Shown piece by piece: positions 26,857 to 40,200 of a stretch of 64,000 nucleotides of DNA. Where the stretch lies: NCBI RefSeq assembly GCF_004745595.1, contig NZ_SRLH01000003.1:310001-374000 (forward strand), read 5' to 3'. Within the stretch, counting starts at the first letter, position 1; every line of letters begins with the position of its first letter. A program made the translations under genes and the position numbers. The notes below the pieces were generated by a model. The model was not told the origin of the DNA, made no database searches, and worked only from the letters and a program-made list of their open reading frames with translations. This stretch comes from Flavobacterium humi (GTDB lineage: Bacteria; Bacteroidota; Bacteroidia; Flavobacteriales; Flavobacteriaceae).

Positions 26857-26881
26857 AAAAGGGAATCAAATGATTCCCTTT
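26857..26881. terminator. Terminator after the lytic transglycosylase gene
   Basis: Perfect 11-bp stem (AAAGGGAATCA at 26858-26868 with 26871-26881), A run before and T-rich after. The loop of two bases would widen by opening the last pair. It directly follows the minus-strand lytic transglycosylase stop and overlaps the promoter region of the ElaA-like gene. Confidence 0.75.
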
Positions 26882-26883
26882 CT

Positions 26884-28893
26884 TTATCCTTTAATCTTTA
26901 ATTCCATTCCCGGTTTGATATTCTCATCATTGATATCATTCAGTTTTTTGATATCGGCAACGGTCGTGTGGTGCATTTGTGAAATACTGTACAAGGAATC
27001 TCCTTTTTGAACAATGTATGATTTCTGTTCCTGGTATTTGCTTTTCTTTTTGGAAACTTCAGCAACAGGAGTTTCAGTCGTTTTTTGGATTTTCAGCTTC
27101 TCTCCTACTTTAACTTTAGAATTGGAAAGGTTGTTCCATTCTTTCAGGTCGGCAATGCTCACGTTATTCTTATCTGCAATCAGCGACAGGTTATCACCGC
27201 TTTTCACTTTGTAGAAAATAGTCTGGTTTTTATCTTCCGTAGAAGCTACGGCTTCATTGGCAACCGGTTCTTCCGGAGCAGTCAATCGGATCTTATCGCC
27301 TAATTTAACATTGTTGTCTTTCAGGTTGTTCCACTTTTTCAGGTCTGCAACATACAATTTGTTCTCTTTCGCAATTTTGATCAGGTTGTCGCCGCTTTTA
27401 ACGGTATATTCGGTAAGTGCGCTTTCTTTTTCAGCCGCTGTTTCCGGTTTGTCCGCTTTTGCGATTTCGGTTGCCGGCTGTTTTTTGGTTTTTTCAACAA
27501 CTGCAATTCTTTCCGAAGTCATAATTTTTAATCGCTTCCCTGCCTGCACATTGTTCCCTCTTAACTTGTTCCATTTTTTGATGTCGGAAAGGGCAACGTC
27601 ATATTTTTCGGCGATGTCGCTTAAGTTATCACCACGCCTAACCGTGTGGAATTTTGTTTTCGAAACCTTTTTCATAACCGTATTTCCTTCGGCTATGGCT
27701 TCTTCCGCAGTATTGCCTGAAATAGTATCCTTTATGATTCTTGCTTTTGCTTTCGGTGTAAACGGTTTTTCCCTTCTGCTTTCCTCATAATTGATATAAG
27801 CATACATTTTATCTTCATTTGAAGTAAAGATGGCCACTTTGTCTTTTGGCAGGCGTAGGAAATGTGTCTGGTTGGTCACATAAGGAACCACTTTCATTTT
27901 GTAGGAAGGATTCAAAAATTCCAGTTGCTCCTCGGAAATATTCAATAAATCCGAAATCTGTTTGAACGACATTTTCTTTTTAATGGCAATCGTATCGGTA
28001 GCGAAATGGTTTACGATGGCTTTTTCAGGAACAATCCCGTGCTCTTTGTGGTATTCGAAAATATACATATAAGCATAAAAAGCAGGAACGTAGCCTTGTG
28101 TTTCACGTGGAAGGTTCTTTTTGATGTTCCAGTAATTTTGCTGGCCTCCGGAACGGCGGATCGCTTTGGCAACATTTCCGGCACCGGAATTATAAGACGC
28201 CAGGACAAGCTCCCAGTCACCGAAGATCTTGTACATATTCATCATGTACCTTGCAGCGGCATCCGATGCTTTGAGCACATCGCTGCGTTCGTCTACGTAA
28301 GAATTGATATTCAGTTTGTATTGTTTGCCCGTTTCGTACATAAACTGCCATAGTCCGGTTGCCCCAACTCTTGAAACCGCTTTTGGGTTTAAGGCAGATT
28401 CCACCAAGGCAAGGTATTTGATTTCCAAAGGCACATTGTATTTTGCCATTGCCTCTTCAAACATCGGGAAATAGTATTGGGAAATTCCCATAAGCCTTTC
28501 CATGGAGTGTTTGCGGTTCTTCAAAAAGGCTTTCACCAAGTTTTCCAACCCAGGGTTATACTCAATATTAAACGGTGATTTTTCGTCAAGTAATCGCAAT
28601 CTTTCCTTAAAAAGGTCGGTTGGCAATTCGTAATCCACCTTTTGGTCTAGGTCAATATTTTTGATGTCTGCATAAAGCTCATCAAAAACTTCCTGGTTTG
28701 TTAGTTCCTTTAAAGCAAGGCTGTCAACGCAAGAAGTCATTTCGTCAGCTACATAAGTGCTTTTAAGCGAATCAAGAAATGATAGTTTTACCGTAGGTTT
28801 TGCAGTGGCTTCAGCTTGAAAGCTATCCTGTGCAAGGGCAGTAAAAGTAGGTAAAAGTAGGAGTAGGTTTAGGGCAAAAAACTTTTTTATCAT
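26884..28893 (-). CDS. Membrane-bound lytic transglycosylase with four LysM domains (MltD-like)
   Basis: A 669-residue periplasmic protein: signal peptide (1-21, A-L-A-Q), helical region to about 140, then a goose-lysozyme-like SLT domain with catalytic Glu165 in V-E-S-A-L-N-P and G-A-T-G-L-W-Q-F-M. Four LysM peptidoglycan-binding modules follow (about 415-459, 494-538, 559-603 and 624-668), each with G-D-N/S-L. It cleaves glycan strands to anhydromuropeptides. An exact promoter box is at 28942-28949. A parS-like site (28099-28114) lies inside the SLT coding region. Confidence 0.94.
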   Translation of the reverse strand: MIKKFFALNLLLLLPTFTALAQDSFQAEATAKPTVKLSFLDSLKSTYVADEMTSCVDSLALKELTNQEVFDELYADIKNIDLDQKVDYELPTDLFKERLRLLDEKSPFNIEYNPGLENLVKAFLKNRKHSMERLMGISQYYFPMFEEAMAKYNVPLEIKYLALVESALNPKAVSRVGATGLWQFMYETGKQYKLNINSYVDERSDVLKASDAAARYMMNMYKIFGDWELVLASYNSGAGNVAKAIRRSGGQQNYWNIKKNLPRETQGYVPAFYAYMYIFEYHKEHGIVPEKAIVNHFATDTIAIKKKMSFKQISDLLNISEEQLEFLNPSYKMKVVPYVTNQTHFLRLPKDKVAIFTSNEDKMYAYINYEESRREKPFTPKAKARIIKDTISGNTAEEAIAEGNTVMKKVSKTKFHTVRRGDNLSDIAEKYDVALSDIKKWNKLRGNNVQAGKRLKIMTSERIAVVEKTKKQPATEIAKADKPETAAEKESALTEYTVKSGDNLIKIAKENKLYVADLKKWNNLKDNNVKLGDKIRLTAPEEPVANEAVASTEDKNQTIFYKVKSGDNLSLIADKNNVSIADLKEWNNLSNSKVKVGEKLKIQKTTETPVAEVSKKKSKYQEQKSYIVQKGDSLYSISQMHHTTVADIKKLNDINDENIKPGMELKIKG
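28099..28114. promoter_or_regulatory. parS-like site (isolated)
   Basis: TGTTTCACGTGGAAGG: two mismatches to TGTTYCACGTGRAACA. It lies in coding sequence, 26 kb from the main cluster, and may be chance. Confidence 0.3.
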
Positions 28894-28941
28894 ACTGTAT
28901 ATTTTGTAACTTATTAAAATTCAACTAGTTGAAAATTTTTG

Positions 28942-28949
28942 CAAACATA
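28942..28949 (-). promoter_or_regulatory. Promoter of lytic transglycosylase gene, -7 box TATGTTTG
   Basis: Exact TAnnTTTG match on the minus strand; leader about 42 bases. Confidence 0.5.
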
Positions 28950-28960
28950 AAAGGTTACAA

Positions 28961-28992
28961 CGTAAAAAAACAAAAAAAATTGTTAATTTTTT
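28961..28992 (-). terminator. Possible A/T-only terminator after pgk
   Basis: On the minus strand AAAAAATT-AAC-AATTTTTT is followed by further T runs. There are no G or C pairs in the stem, so it would be weak; it is the only candidate end for the spr-pgk transcript. Confidence 0.35.
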
Positions 28993-28997
28993 GATTT

Positions 28998-30185
28998 TTA
29001 ACTTATTACCGCTGCTATACCAGGTAAGGTCCTTCCTTCTAACATCTCCAGCATTGCCCCGCCACCAGTAGAAACGTAGCTCATTTTCGGTTCAAAACCA
29101 AACTGTTTTACGGCGGCTACACTATCGCCTCCGCCAACAAGTGAAAATGCCCCGTTACGGGTCGCTTCGGCAATAAAGTTTCCTAATTCAATTGTTCCGT
29201 TGGCAAAATTTGACATCTCAAAAACACCTAGCGGGCCATTCCAAAGAATCGTTTTGGATTCCAAAATAACCTTTTGTATCGTTTCGAGGGATTTTGGCCC
29301 CACATCAAGGCCTTGCCAGCCGTCTGGTATTTTATCCACATCAATTACCTGTGTTTGCGCGTCATTGGAAAAAGCATTGGCTGCTACCACATCAACAGGC
29401 AAATGGATCTGTACGTTCTTCTCTTTGGCAGCACGCAAAATCTCAAGGGCCAGTTCAAGTTTGTCGTCTTCACAAATGGAATTGCCAATTGTACCGCCCA
29501 GTGCCTTTATAAAAGTAAACGTCATACCGCCGCCAATAATCATGTGGTCCACTTTATCGAGGATATTTTCGATAACCGTAATTTTTGAAGATACTTTGCT
29601 TCCGCCCAAAACAGCCGTAACAGGTTTTTCACTATTATTCAAGACTTTGTTCAGGCTTTCGATTTCTTTTGCCAAAAGGGTGCCAAAACATTTGTTCCCA
29701 TCAAAAAACTGGGCAATAATCGTTGTTGAAGCATGGGCTCTATGCGCCGTACCGAAGGCATCGTTCACATAAATATCTCCCAATCCGGCTAATTTTTTGG
29801 CAAAATCAGCATCACCAGCTTCCTCTTCTTTATAAAAACGAAGGTTCTCCAATAACAATACCTGGCCCGGTTGAAGGTTTGCAGCTGCTTTCTCGGCAAC
29901 CTCTCCAATGCAATCTGCAGCAAACTGAACAGGAACGCCCAAAACTTCAGAGCATTTAGCTACAATATGGCGCAGCGAGAATTCGTCCTGGAATCCTTTC
30001 GGCCTTCCCAGGTGCGACATCAGGATAACGCTTCCGCCATCGGCAAGGATTTTATCGATGGTAGGTTTTGCCGCTTCGATACGAGTGGCATCGGTTACAT
30101 TAAACTGTTCGTCTAACGGTACATTGAAATCAACCCTGATTAAAGCTTTTTTGGTATTGAAATTAAAATCTGAAACTGTTTTCAT
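28998..30185 (-). CDS. pgk: Phosphoglycerate kinase
   Basis: A 395-residue glycolytic enzyme that transfers phosphate from 1,3-bisphosphoglycerate to ADP. It shows the N-terminal substrate motif [16 protein letters not shown] and the C-terminal nucleotide loop G-G-G-D-S-V-A-A-V. The ATG at 30185 matches family N-termini; an upstream in-frame start (30233) would lie inside sprF. The start is 23 bases past the sprF stop and no TAnnTTTG promoter is seen between, so pgk may be read from the spr transcript or from a promoter inside sprF. Confidence 0.97.
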   Translation of the reverse strand: MKTVSDFNFNTKKALIRVDFNVPLDEQFNVTDATRIEAAKPTIDKILADGGSVILMSHLGRPKGFQDEFSLRHIVAKCSEVLGVPVQFAADCIGEVAEKAAANLQPGQVLLLENLRFYKEEEAGDADFAKKLAGLGDIYVNDAFGTAHRAHASTTIIAQFFDGNKCFGTLLAKEIESLNKVLNNSEKPVTAVLGGSKVSSKITVIENILDKVDHMIIGGGMTFTFIKALGGTIGNSICEDDKLELALEILRAAKEKNVQIHLPVDVVAANAFSNDAQTQVIDVDKIPDGWQGLDVGPKSLETIQKVILESKTILWNGPLGVFEMSNFANGTIELGNFIAEATRNGAFSLVGGGDSVAAVKQFGFEPKMSYVSTGGGAMLEMLEGRTLPGIAAVIS

Positions 30186-30208
30186 CCGGCTTATATCTTT
30201 ATTCTTTT

Positions 30209-31195
30209 TTAATCTACTTCTTTTTGTGTACAAGGACAGTTACTGGCTTTCTGTAAGAAATCAAGCCCTATGGTAATCATGTGTGTCCCTGAGTTATAAT
30301 TGGCCAATTCGTTAAGTGTCAGCTGATACGAATACCCTACATAAAACCCTTGCTTTTTGATACCGATCATTGGCCCTAAGGTAAGGGGTTTCAAAGGCTG
30401 GTCATTCAAGAACCTGTAAGTCGCTCCTAACCAGAAATATCCGGTTCTCTGATTGTCATAATATCGTATTTTGGCATTCAAATCTGTACTGGAACGGCCG
30501 TCACTCTGAAAATACTGGAAGTAGGCAGAAGGTTCGATTTCTACCCTGCTATCTCGGTCGCTTTTGTACGTATAACCGGTAAAAATCTGGTAGTTCCTAA
30601 GCAAATTCGGTTCCGCCATATAAAACTTCTTCGTGTCCTTGTTCAGGATGTTGCTAGCATTTACACTGAAGAAAAAGGCTTTCCTACGGTACAAAAGACC
30701 CACATCGAAGTTATTGTTGGATGTAAACCGGTCGTTTGTTATACTTGGATCGACAATATTGAAGTTTTCGGTATCAATCCTGAAATTATTGATATTGAAA
30801 GAGATACCGAAAGACAAATACTGTTTGGAATAATAATCTAAAATGATATGGTGCGCAAAGGATAGTTTAGCTCCTGTTTGCCTTGTAAATCCGTTTTTAT
30901 CATTATAGAAAGATGCTCCTACACCAGATTGGTCCGCGATCCTGAAATCAGCGTACAAAGCCTGGTTCCTTGGAGAGTCTTTAATACCGACCCATTGTGC
31001 AAATCCGTTGGCCCTGATCCTGAAATTATCACCGATACCTGCATAAGTAGGCGATAAAACAAATGGGTTGTCAGCCAAGTACTGGGTCGCAACAGGAACA
31101 TTAAGTTCCTGTGCAACATTCTTTGTAAACGATAACAAAAGTACCGCAATAAGGAGTTTTCCTTTATTTACTATTCTATTTGGGGAAGAAATCAT
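30209..31195 (-). CDS. sprF: SprF, PorP/SprF-type T9SS membrane protein
   Basis: A 328-residue outer-membrane beta-barrel protein of the PorP/SprF family: signal peptide ending in V-A-Q (about residue 29), then the typical start [18 protein letters not shown] and alternating strands to the C-terminus. In Flavobacterium johnsoniae SprF is needed for SprB to reach the cell surface through the type IX system; each PorP/SprF paralogue serves a partner with a type B sorting domain. It starts 15 bases after the sprB stop, as expected for a translationally linked pair. Confidence 0.93.
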   Translation of the reverse strand: MISSPNRIVNKGKLLIAVLLLSFTKNVAQELNVPVATQYLADNPFVLSPTYAGIGDNFRIRANGFAQWVGIKDSPRNQALYADFRIADQSGVGASFYNDKNGFTRQTGAKLSFAHHIILDYYSKQYLSFGISFNINNFRIDTENFNIVDPSITNDRFTSNNNFDVGLLYRRKAFFFSVNASNILNKDTKKFYMAEPNLLRNYQIFTGYTYKSDRDSRVEIEPSAYFQYFQSDGRSSTDLNAKIRYYDNQRTGYFWLGATYRFLNDQPLKPLTLGPMIGIKKQGFYVGYSYQLTLNELANYNSGTHMITIGLDFLQKASNCPCTQKEVD

Positions 31196-31210
31196 ACTCT
31201 TTGAATTAAA

Positions 31211-34200
31211 TTATCTATACAATGTGAAGTGACCCACATACTCTTTATCATTATTACCGTCCACTTTAACAACATACCAGTAATCTCCTGATGGCAATTC
31301 CTTACCTTCATATTTACCATCCCAGAAATAGCCTTCTTTCAACTCTGCTACTTTTCTTCCATATCTGTCATAGATTTGGGTTACTAGGTTTTTGTAGTTT
31401 GAAGTATTGGTTGGGCCCCAAACATCATTTCCGCCATTTCCGTTCGGTGTAAACACATTCGGGATGAAAATCGGAATGAATGTAAACGGCTGGGTTAGTG
31501 TCACACTACAACCTGTGCTGTCAGTAACAGTAACGGTATAGTTTCCTGTTTGCTCGTACACGAAGGTATTATCCGTTCCGTTGTTGTAACCGTTAAAGGT
31601 ATACGTATATCCTCCTGAACCACCTGTCGCTGTAGCCACAATTTCATTAAGGCCTCCTTGAGTCAAGACTAATGTCAACGGATCAACATCAGAAGCAGTA
31701 ATGGTAAACTGTTGGGTCTCTTTATTACAAGCTGTCGGATGGTACACATAAATAATATGGTTACCAGGAGTCAGCAAGGTTGGATATGCCGCTGAAGTAA
31801 ACACATTACTTGCCTGAGCAACATTTACATCATCCACATCAAGCGAGAACAGGTAATCTGTTAACGGATTAAATGCATTTGATGGAGGGTTGCTCAAGTT
31901 GTATACTACAACATTTACAGCCGGTAGGTTATTCACACATGGGAAAGTCACTTCTGCATGAGGATCGTAAGAAACTCCGCTACCGATAACTTCCTGTTGC
32001 TCTGATTTACATCCGTTGGCATCTGTAACGATAGTGGTATAAACCCCACCGTTAAGGCCTGTGAATGTATAAGCGGTTACTCCAGCTGCCAATGGGATAA
32101 CAGGACCTGCAACTGGTGTTGTTGCTCCAGGATACATCACGCTGTAAGTGATTGTATACGGAGCGGTTCCGCCACCGATGTTACTTACTGTAAGTGATCC
32201 GTTATCGTCTTCCGCACAATCCTCATCGATAGGAGCAGTAATTGCAGATGTCAAGATAGGAGGTTCAACAATTCCTAAGTTGTTAAATTGGATAAAGCAT
32301 CCGTTTTGGTCCTGAACAATCACTGTATAATTACCTGCCGTCAAGTTCGGAACATTAAATCCGCCTGCCGCATAAGGATTCTGGATCGTGATGAACTGAT
32401 CTAAATTCGGTGAAATGGCATATTGGATAGTTCCTGTTCCACCAGCGATAACCAAGTTCACACCACCATCGTTTCCACCGTTACATTTAACAGGTATCGT
32501 TGTCGGTACTACTGTAAATGGTGTTGGCTCAGTGATGCTTATCACAGCTGGTGTCGTGTAAACGCAATCCCCGCTGTTCACTCTTATCAGATAATTACCT
32601 GCCGCAAGGTTGATGAAATTACCTGGAGTTGGTTGTGCAGCTCCCGCCACAGGATTTCCTGATCCGTCAAGCAATGTAAAGATATAGTTGCCTAATCCTC
32701 CTTGAGCCGTAACAGAAATAGAACCTGTATTGCTACCTCCGCAAAGGATATCCGTTTCCGTAACCACTGTAATATTCAGAGGTGTTAAAGGATTGATTTG
32801 AACGTCATTAGAAACAGCGCTTAAACATCCGTTAGCATCTTTAATATAATAATGGAAAACACCTGTTGTTCCTGCCGGTAAATTAATCGCAACCGATGGA
32901 TTGAATGTGGCCACACTGTACGTTACATTATCAGCACTATACGTGTAAGGTGCCGTTCCGCCAGTAGCCGTTAACGTTAATACAGTATCTCCGGTACATG
33001 TTGGAGTTGTAGTAACTGATAACGTAGCGCCCACGATTGCCGGCTGATTGATTACAACATTCGCTGAAGTAAAACTACAGTCGAAGCCATCTCTAATGGT
33101 CACACTGTATGTTCCTGCTCCCAATCCAGTGATAACCACACCTCCAACAGGAATAATGTTAGGTCCTGAAGCGCTTGGTGGATTTGTCGTATTGAGGATG
33201 TAAGTATAATTACTTCCCTGGCCACCCGTAGGATATGAGATGGAAATAGTTGCCGTATGATCACCGAAACATGCGATAGGAGTTGCTCCTGCCGCCACTA
33301 CGGCGTTAATTGGTGTTGGGATAGCCAATACCACATTTCCTGTAGCCACACATCCTCTTATATCCCTAACATTCACAACATAATTACCTGGAGTCAAGTT
33401 ATTGAATACATTATTTGCTGAATAAGCAACATTTACTGGCCCTACCAATTGGTACTGATAAGGGCCTCCCCAACCGTCACTACCAAGTGCTGTGATACTA
33501 CCATCATTATTACCTGCAATACAAGTAATTGGAGTAGATGTAATTGCCAAAGCTAATGCCACAGCTGGTTCGTCAATTGTAAAGTTATTGCTAACCGTAC
33601 AATTAGGGCTGTTGGTTAATGTAACTGTCGCTGTATATACTCCTGCTGCTAATCCGGAAATCAGTTGCGGCCCGGCCGTTGCGCTGGTACCGTTGATTAT
33701 CTGTCCGGTAGTAGTATTTGTAAGAACGTAAGTAAACGGTCCTGCATCATTAGTTGGGGTCAGGTCGCTGTCTACAATGGTAAGATTTACACTTCCATCG
33801 TTACCTCCAACACAAGTCACATCAGTTTTTGGGCTAACATTTAAAATGAATGTATTCGGATCGAAAACATAATGGATCACTTCAACACTACAATTCGTTA
33901 TTGGATTCGTCACCGTGATAGAATAATCCCCGATTGGCAATCCGTTGAATACCCCTGTGTTATTCGTTTGAGTGAACGCACCTGCTGGTATTGAATTGAT
34001 AGTATATGTTAGCACTGCAGCACCTCCTGTTGTTGTAACACTCACTGTAATGTTTTCAGGAGTAGTACAAGTGATAGGGCTCGTTACATTGATAACCGGA
34101 TTCGAAATTGAAACAAAAGGATTGATAACCGCAGTTGTTGATCCGACGCATCCGTTATTGTCGTATACATTGATGGTATAAGTACCGCCTGCCAAGTTAG

Positions 34201-37200
34201 TAGCCGTATAAACGTTACTAGCTCCGGATTGAACTGTCGTACCACCTAAAATGAATTCATAATTAGTATAAGTTCCGGAACCGCCTGTAACTCCTGAAAC
34301 CGTAATGGTTGCGAAATTAGTAGCGTTAGTTCCAGCATTACAACCAAACTGGGCAACAGTAGCCGCCGGAACAGTAACAACTGCTGGCTGGTTAACTGTT
34401 ACAAGATCAGTCGCAGAACATCCTCTTCCTGAATTAACCTGGATAGTATAAGATCCTGTAGGCAATCCTGAGAAGACATTCGATGATTGAGGTCCTGCAT
34501 TTACAGGTCCGCTAATTTGGTAAGTATAGTTCGGATTATTATTTCCGGCCAATAGGCTTACAGTAATCGTTCCATCGCTTCCGCCAAAGCAAGTTACAGG
34601 CGTAGCAGCTGAACTAAACGTTACCGGGGTAGCCGCATCAAGTGTCACAGATACATCTTTGGTACACGTTGTTGTTACATCTGTCACTGTGATAGTATAC
34701 ATTCCTGAAGGAAGGTTGCTAAATACATTTCCTGCCAACGTTCCAAGATTAGGATTGATCGCATAAGAATAAGTACCTGAACCACCATTGGCTGTAACCG
34801 TAATTTGTCCGTCATTGTTAGCACAACTTGTCAAAGCTGTAATCGCCGGAGTAATTCCTATCGGCTGGTAGATTACGATACTTGCCGTAGCCGTACAACC
34901 ATTGCCGTCTTTTATAGTTACCGTGTATGTTCCTGAAGCGCTCACAACAAACGTTGGGCTTGATTGGAACACACCTCCGATAGAATACGTTAATGGTGCA
35001 ACTCCTGTACCGGTAGCTGTAAATGTAAAACTTGTTCCAGCTGATGTACACTGATCCGTTGCAAAAGTCGGAAGTGTTACCGTAGGTGTAGGATCGGTCG
35101 CGATTGTTACATCTATGAAAGTGAAACAACCATTCGCATCCTTAACATATACATCCCATTGTGTATTGGTAGCTGGGTTTAATACCGCTGAATTCGAAGC
35201 TGTATAATCCGCTAATACTGGCAATGCTCCATCCTGAACAAAAGCATACGTATACGCTGGTGTTCCTCCTGAACCCAATACGGTAACCTGAGCTCCTGTA
35301 TTACAGTTTGCATTGACATTTGAAATTATAGCCAAAGCAACCGCGCTTGGAGAACTAACACTTACCACATTCGATACTTTAACACAGAAAGGCGGCATAG
35401 TTTCAGTCACTTCAATTGTATAGTCACCTGCAGGCAATCCTGAAATTATCATTGGGTTAACTGGTGTGTTTCCAATGCCTGAAAGAACAATAACATTTGC
35501 GCTATTAATCACATTGTAAGAATACGTTCCGTTATAACCTGTCACATCAATGCTGATCGCTCCGTTGCTCAAACCTGAACACGTAACTGCCGCTGAAGGC
35601 GATGCTACAACATCAATAGTATTAACAGGCGCTACAACATACCCTGCAGTTGCAATATAACATCCTGTAGTCACATCATTCACCTGGAAGAAATACGTTC
35701 CCGGAGTGGCTAAAGAAAATACATTAGATACTTGTGGTGCTCCTGAAGGCAATTGTTGGTATGTGAAGTTTCCGGAACCGCCCACAACGTCAATATGAAC
35801 CTGTTCTGGGTTGTTACAAGTCATTGCAACATCCTGAACTACAGTTGCCGAAACAAATGCTGGCAATGGATTCACAACCACTACTTCCGTATCCTTACAT
35901 CCGTTAGCATCCTGAACATAAACTGTGATATTCTGAATTGCTCCAGTATCAATCACGTTAAAAGTATTGGAAGCAAAATAATTCGTATTATCAATACTGT
36001 ACGTGTAACCTGGTGTTCCGCCAGCACCATTTACAGTAATAACAGAAACATTCACTGAATTATCAGCCGCACACGTAAACGGAGTGGCGCTTCCTGAAGC
36101 GACTACCGCTGTTGGTGTTGTGATAATCACATTGGTATCAGTTGCTGTACAACCTCTGCCTGAAGTTACCACTATGGTATACGTTCCAGCAGGTAATCCT
36201 GTAAATATATTAGACGATTGAGGACCTGTTGCGTAAACCGCTGGTGCCGTGATCGCATAAGTATAAGGAGGATTGTCATTACCTGCATTTAAAGTAACGG
36301 TAATCGTACCATCAGAATCTCCAATACAAGTAACCGGTTCTGTAGCTGTTGTAAACGTAACCGCCGTAGGTGCCGCAAGACTGAATGGAATATTGGTATT
36401 ACATCCCGTAGTCGTATCAGTTACCCTGATAATGTAATTTCCAGCCGGCTGGCCAGCAAAAACATTACTTGGCTGAGGCCCTGTAATCACTACAGAAGCA
36501 CTAGTCAATAAAGTATAAGTATAATTTCCTGAACCTCCTGTAGCTGTTACAGTAATGGTTCCGTCATTGTTTAAACAAGTTGGTTGTGTTGTAAAGGCCG
36601 CAGATACGGTAACCGGCGTCAAAATAATAACATTTACTAAATTTCCACAACCGTTGAAATCTTTAACCTGAACATTGTGTGATCCAGATGACAATCCTGA
36701 AATGGTGAATGGGAACGTTTGTGCCACATAAGCACCACCGTCTACACTAACCGTATACGGAGCAATTCCTGGAGTCGTCATGGTTACATTGATGGCAAAA
36801 CTTCCTTCAGCCACACAAGCATTGGCAACCACCGCTGCAATAACCGGAGTTGGATCAGATCCTAATACTACAGTAGTTGTTTTGATACAACCGTTGGCAT
36901 CCAAAACATATACATCGTAACTTCCGGCTTCAGCATTAAAAGTGCTTGACGCATTCCATCCTGCGGATGCTGCAGTTGGTGCAGGGCTTCCGGATGTCAG
37001 GAATTGATAGGTATATGGAGCTGTTCCACCATTGGCTACAGCTGTAATCTGACCTGCATTTGTATTACAGTTGTCATTTTTAGTAACCGAAGCCGTTAAT
37101 GTCAACATCGTAGCCGATTCAGAAATTGTGAAAGTAGTAGAGGTAATTCCACAACCTGAAGCAGAACCTCCTACTTCGGTAAACTGTATGTTGTATATTC

Positions 37201-40200
37201 CTATAGGAAGCGGTCCTGCTGTTACCGGGAACACAAACGGTGCCGTAACAGTACCTGAAATTCCTGTAGGTAAATTATTAGCCGCATTGATCACTGTATA
37301 GTTGATTGCCGTGGCCCCAGCAGCAAAACCACTTAAGCTGAAAGATACTGAACCATCTGCACTTCCGGTACAAGTTACATTATGTGGCACTAAAGAGCTA
37401 ACAGATAATGTAGAATTTGTAGGGGTTGGCGCAGTCATTTGTTCGAAATAATAACAGTTTGTCGTTAAATCATGAACAACAAAAGTATATATAGCACCCG
37501 GAGTCAATCCTGTGAAAATATGAGTCATCGGTCCTGGATTTGCAGGAGAGAAAGAAGATGACCAAGGTAAATTCGGTAAATTAACGATTCCGAACTCATA
37601 TGGTCCTCCTGGCACTAAAGGCACCACAGTAACTGTTACTGTAGCTCCAGCGGCACACGAAGGAACACTTGGATTGATAATAAAGGTCAAATCATTCGGA
37701 GGAGAAGATAAAACCAGGTTAGATTTTATCAAGGTACAGTTATTCGCATCTGTAACCTGTAAATTGTATAATCCAAAATCCAAACTGGTGAAGCAATAAT
37801 CTGCTCCAGCTGGAGAATTGAAAGTCTGGTTAGGGTTTCCTCCTGTTAAATCTATCAGCGTGTAAGTAAACGGAGCTGTTCCGCCCGCCAAACCGTTAAC
37901 GCAGATAGAACCTAATGATGTTCCCGCTCCTGTACAAGTAATAGGGTTTATAATAGCAGTGAAAGCAATTGGATCCGGTTGGCCAATTACGATTACTTCC
38001 GTATCGGTACATGATTTTGCATCTGTAATTGTTATCGTATAATTACCCGCAGCCAATCCGGTGGTTTGTGTCCCGTAATTTGTTCCTGTGGTATTATTGA
38101 ATACATTGATAAGGTATGGAGCTGTTCCTACAGTTGTATTGATCACAATATTGATTGCCGCGGTAGCATCACCAGAGCATAATATCTGCTGGGTTTGCGT
38201 TACTGAAGCAATTTGCGGCAATGATAACGGATTGATCGTAATCGTTGCAGCCTGAACCAAACAACCTCTGGTATCCCTTACCTGGAATTGGTAGTTTCCT
38301 GCTGTTGCTGTCGAATACGTAAAAGTAGATCCTACAACCGTAACAGGAGCTCCAAAAGCACCACCGTTAAAGCTTACCTGGTATGTATAACCTGGGTAAC
38401 CGCCTGCTATAGTTCCTGTAATTACTGCATTTGGCGAAGCAGTACAATCCAAGTCTTTAGTTAAAACAGTACTTAATGTTAATTGCGGGTTGATTGTCTG
38501 AACCGGTAAAGTAACCGTACATCCGAAAGCATCCCTAACAATGATCGTATAAGTCCCCGGTGTTAATGGTCCGAAAGAATTACTTGACTGGAAAGCGCCT
38601 CCATTGATATTAAAAACATATGGAGCTGTTCCACCTGAAGCCGTTACCACAAGAGTAGCGCCATTGGTTCCGTCATAACAGAAGTCAGACGCAGCAACAT
38701 TGATCGAAGCTGTTGGAGCAGTAGGTGTAACTAAAGTAAATGGTGGGGACGTAACCGAACAACCTCCTGAATCGGTAGTGGTTATAGTATACGTTCCTAC
38801 CGGTAAATTTGAAAAAGTATTACCGGATTGCGTTCCTGCTGTTGGGTTGATAACATAAGTATATCCGCCCCAGCCACCTGTCGCATTCACAACAGCCTGG
38901 CCGTTTGTAGTACATGTAATCGGGCTTGTAACCACCGGAGCTGCTAAAGCTGTCGCCGGTTGTGTAACTACTACTGTTGCTGTTGCAAAACAGTCATTGG
39001 CTTCATTATGGACATTAATAGTATAAGATCCTGCCGGTAAATTTGGCAATGTAACTACAAATGTTGTAGATCCGGTCGCCGGAGTTGTCCCGTTTGTAGC
39101 AGGGTTGTTTCCGTTTATAGTGTATGAATAATTTGTACCGTTAGGAATTCCTGAAACTGTAAACTGAACACTTCCAGTAGATCCACCTCTACATTTAACA
39201 TTGCTCACCAACTGGCCTGCAACTGTAAATGGTGGAAGTGGTGGGAAATAATAACTCTCCTGGTACACGCAACCATTTCTGTCCCTTACGGCAAAAACAT
39301 AGGTAACACCACCTGGTAGGTTATGGAACAATCCGCTGGAAGTCCATCCTGTAGCATATAGTGCTGGTGAAACAATACTAAATTCGATTGGAGGCAATCC
39401 TCCTCCTGTATTAGGCAATTGCGCATTCAATGTACCTGTTCCTGAAGGACAAGTAATGATATCGTGTATTAAAATCACTAAATCCGTAGGAGGATTCAAT
39501 GCAGGAACCGTAACCGGGGCACACGTAAATGTACAACCGTTTGCATCTTTCACAACGATAGTATAGGTTCCGGCCGCAGTGATGGTAAATGTATTACCCG
39601 CCACAAACGCACCACCATTAATACTGTAAGTATATGGAGCTGTTCCGCCTGTAACCGTACCCACTGTAATAACACCGTTAGCTGTACAGGTAAATTGTGT
39701 CGTTAAGGTCGCAGTTGCGGAAATAGTTGCTGGAGAACCAATAGTCACTGTTCCGTTGAAAAGACAACTTTTGCTGTCTCTCACCTGGTAATTATAAGTT
39801 CCGGCCGCTAAATTGGAATATGTCGTTGTTGTGGTAAACGTACTTCCGTTAAAACTAATAGTATAAGGAGCCGTTCCTGAACTTGGCGTAATGATCACGC
39901 TACCGTTGCTCAATCCGTTACATGTTACAGCTGTTGCAACAGCTGTTGCTGTTGGGTTTACAATGGCATTAATAGTAACACTACTCGTTTGGGCAGTACA
40001 ACCTCTGGTATCTGTAATCTGGAATACATAGGTTCCGGCAGTTGAAGCACTATAGGTAAATGAAGATCCAACCACTGGGTTAGAAGCTCCGAAACCGCTT
40101 CCTGTGTTCACCTGGTAAGTATATCCAGGATAACCGCCGGCAATCGATACTGTAATAACAGCATTAGGAGATGCCGTACAATCCAAATCCTTAGTAAGTA

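Noticed and set aside
29332..29340. Exact DnaA-box TTATCCACA in pgk
   Set aside because: Single, inside coding sequence, with no AT-rich unwinding region or further boxes; not an origin by itself.
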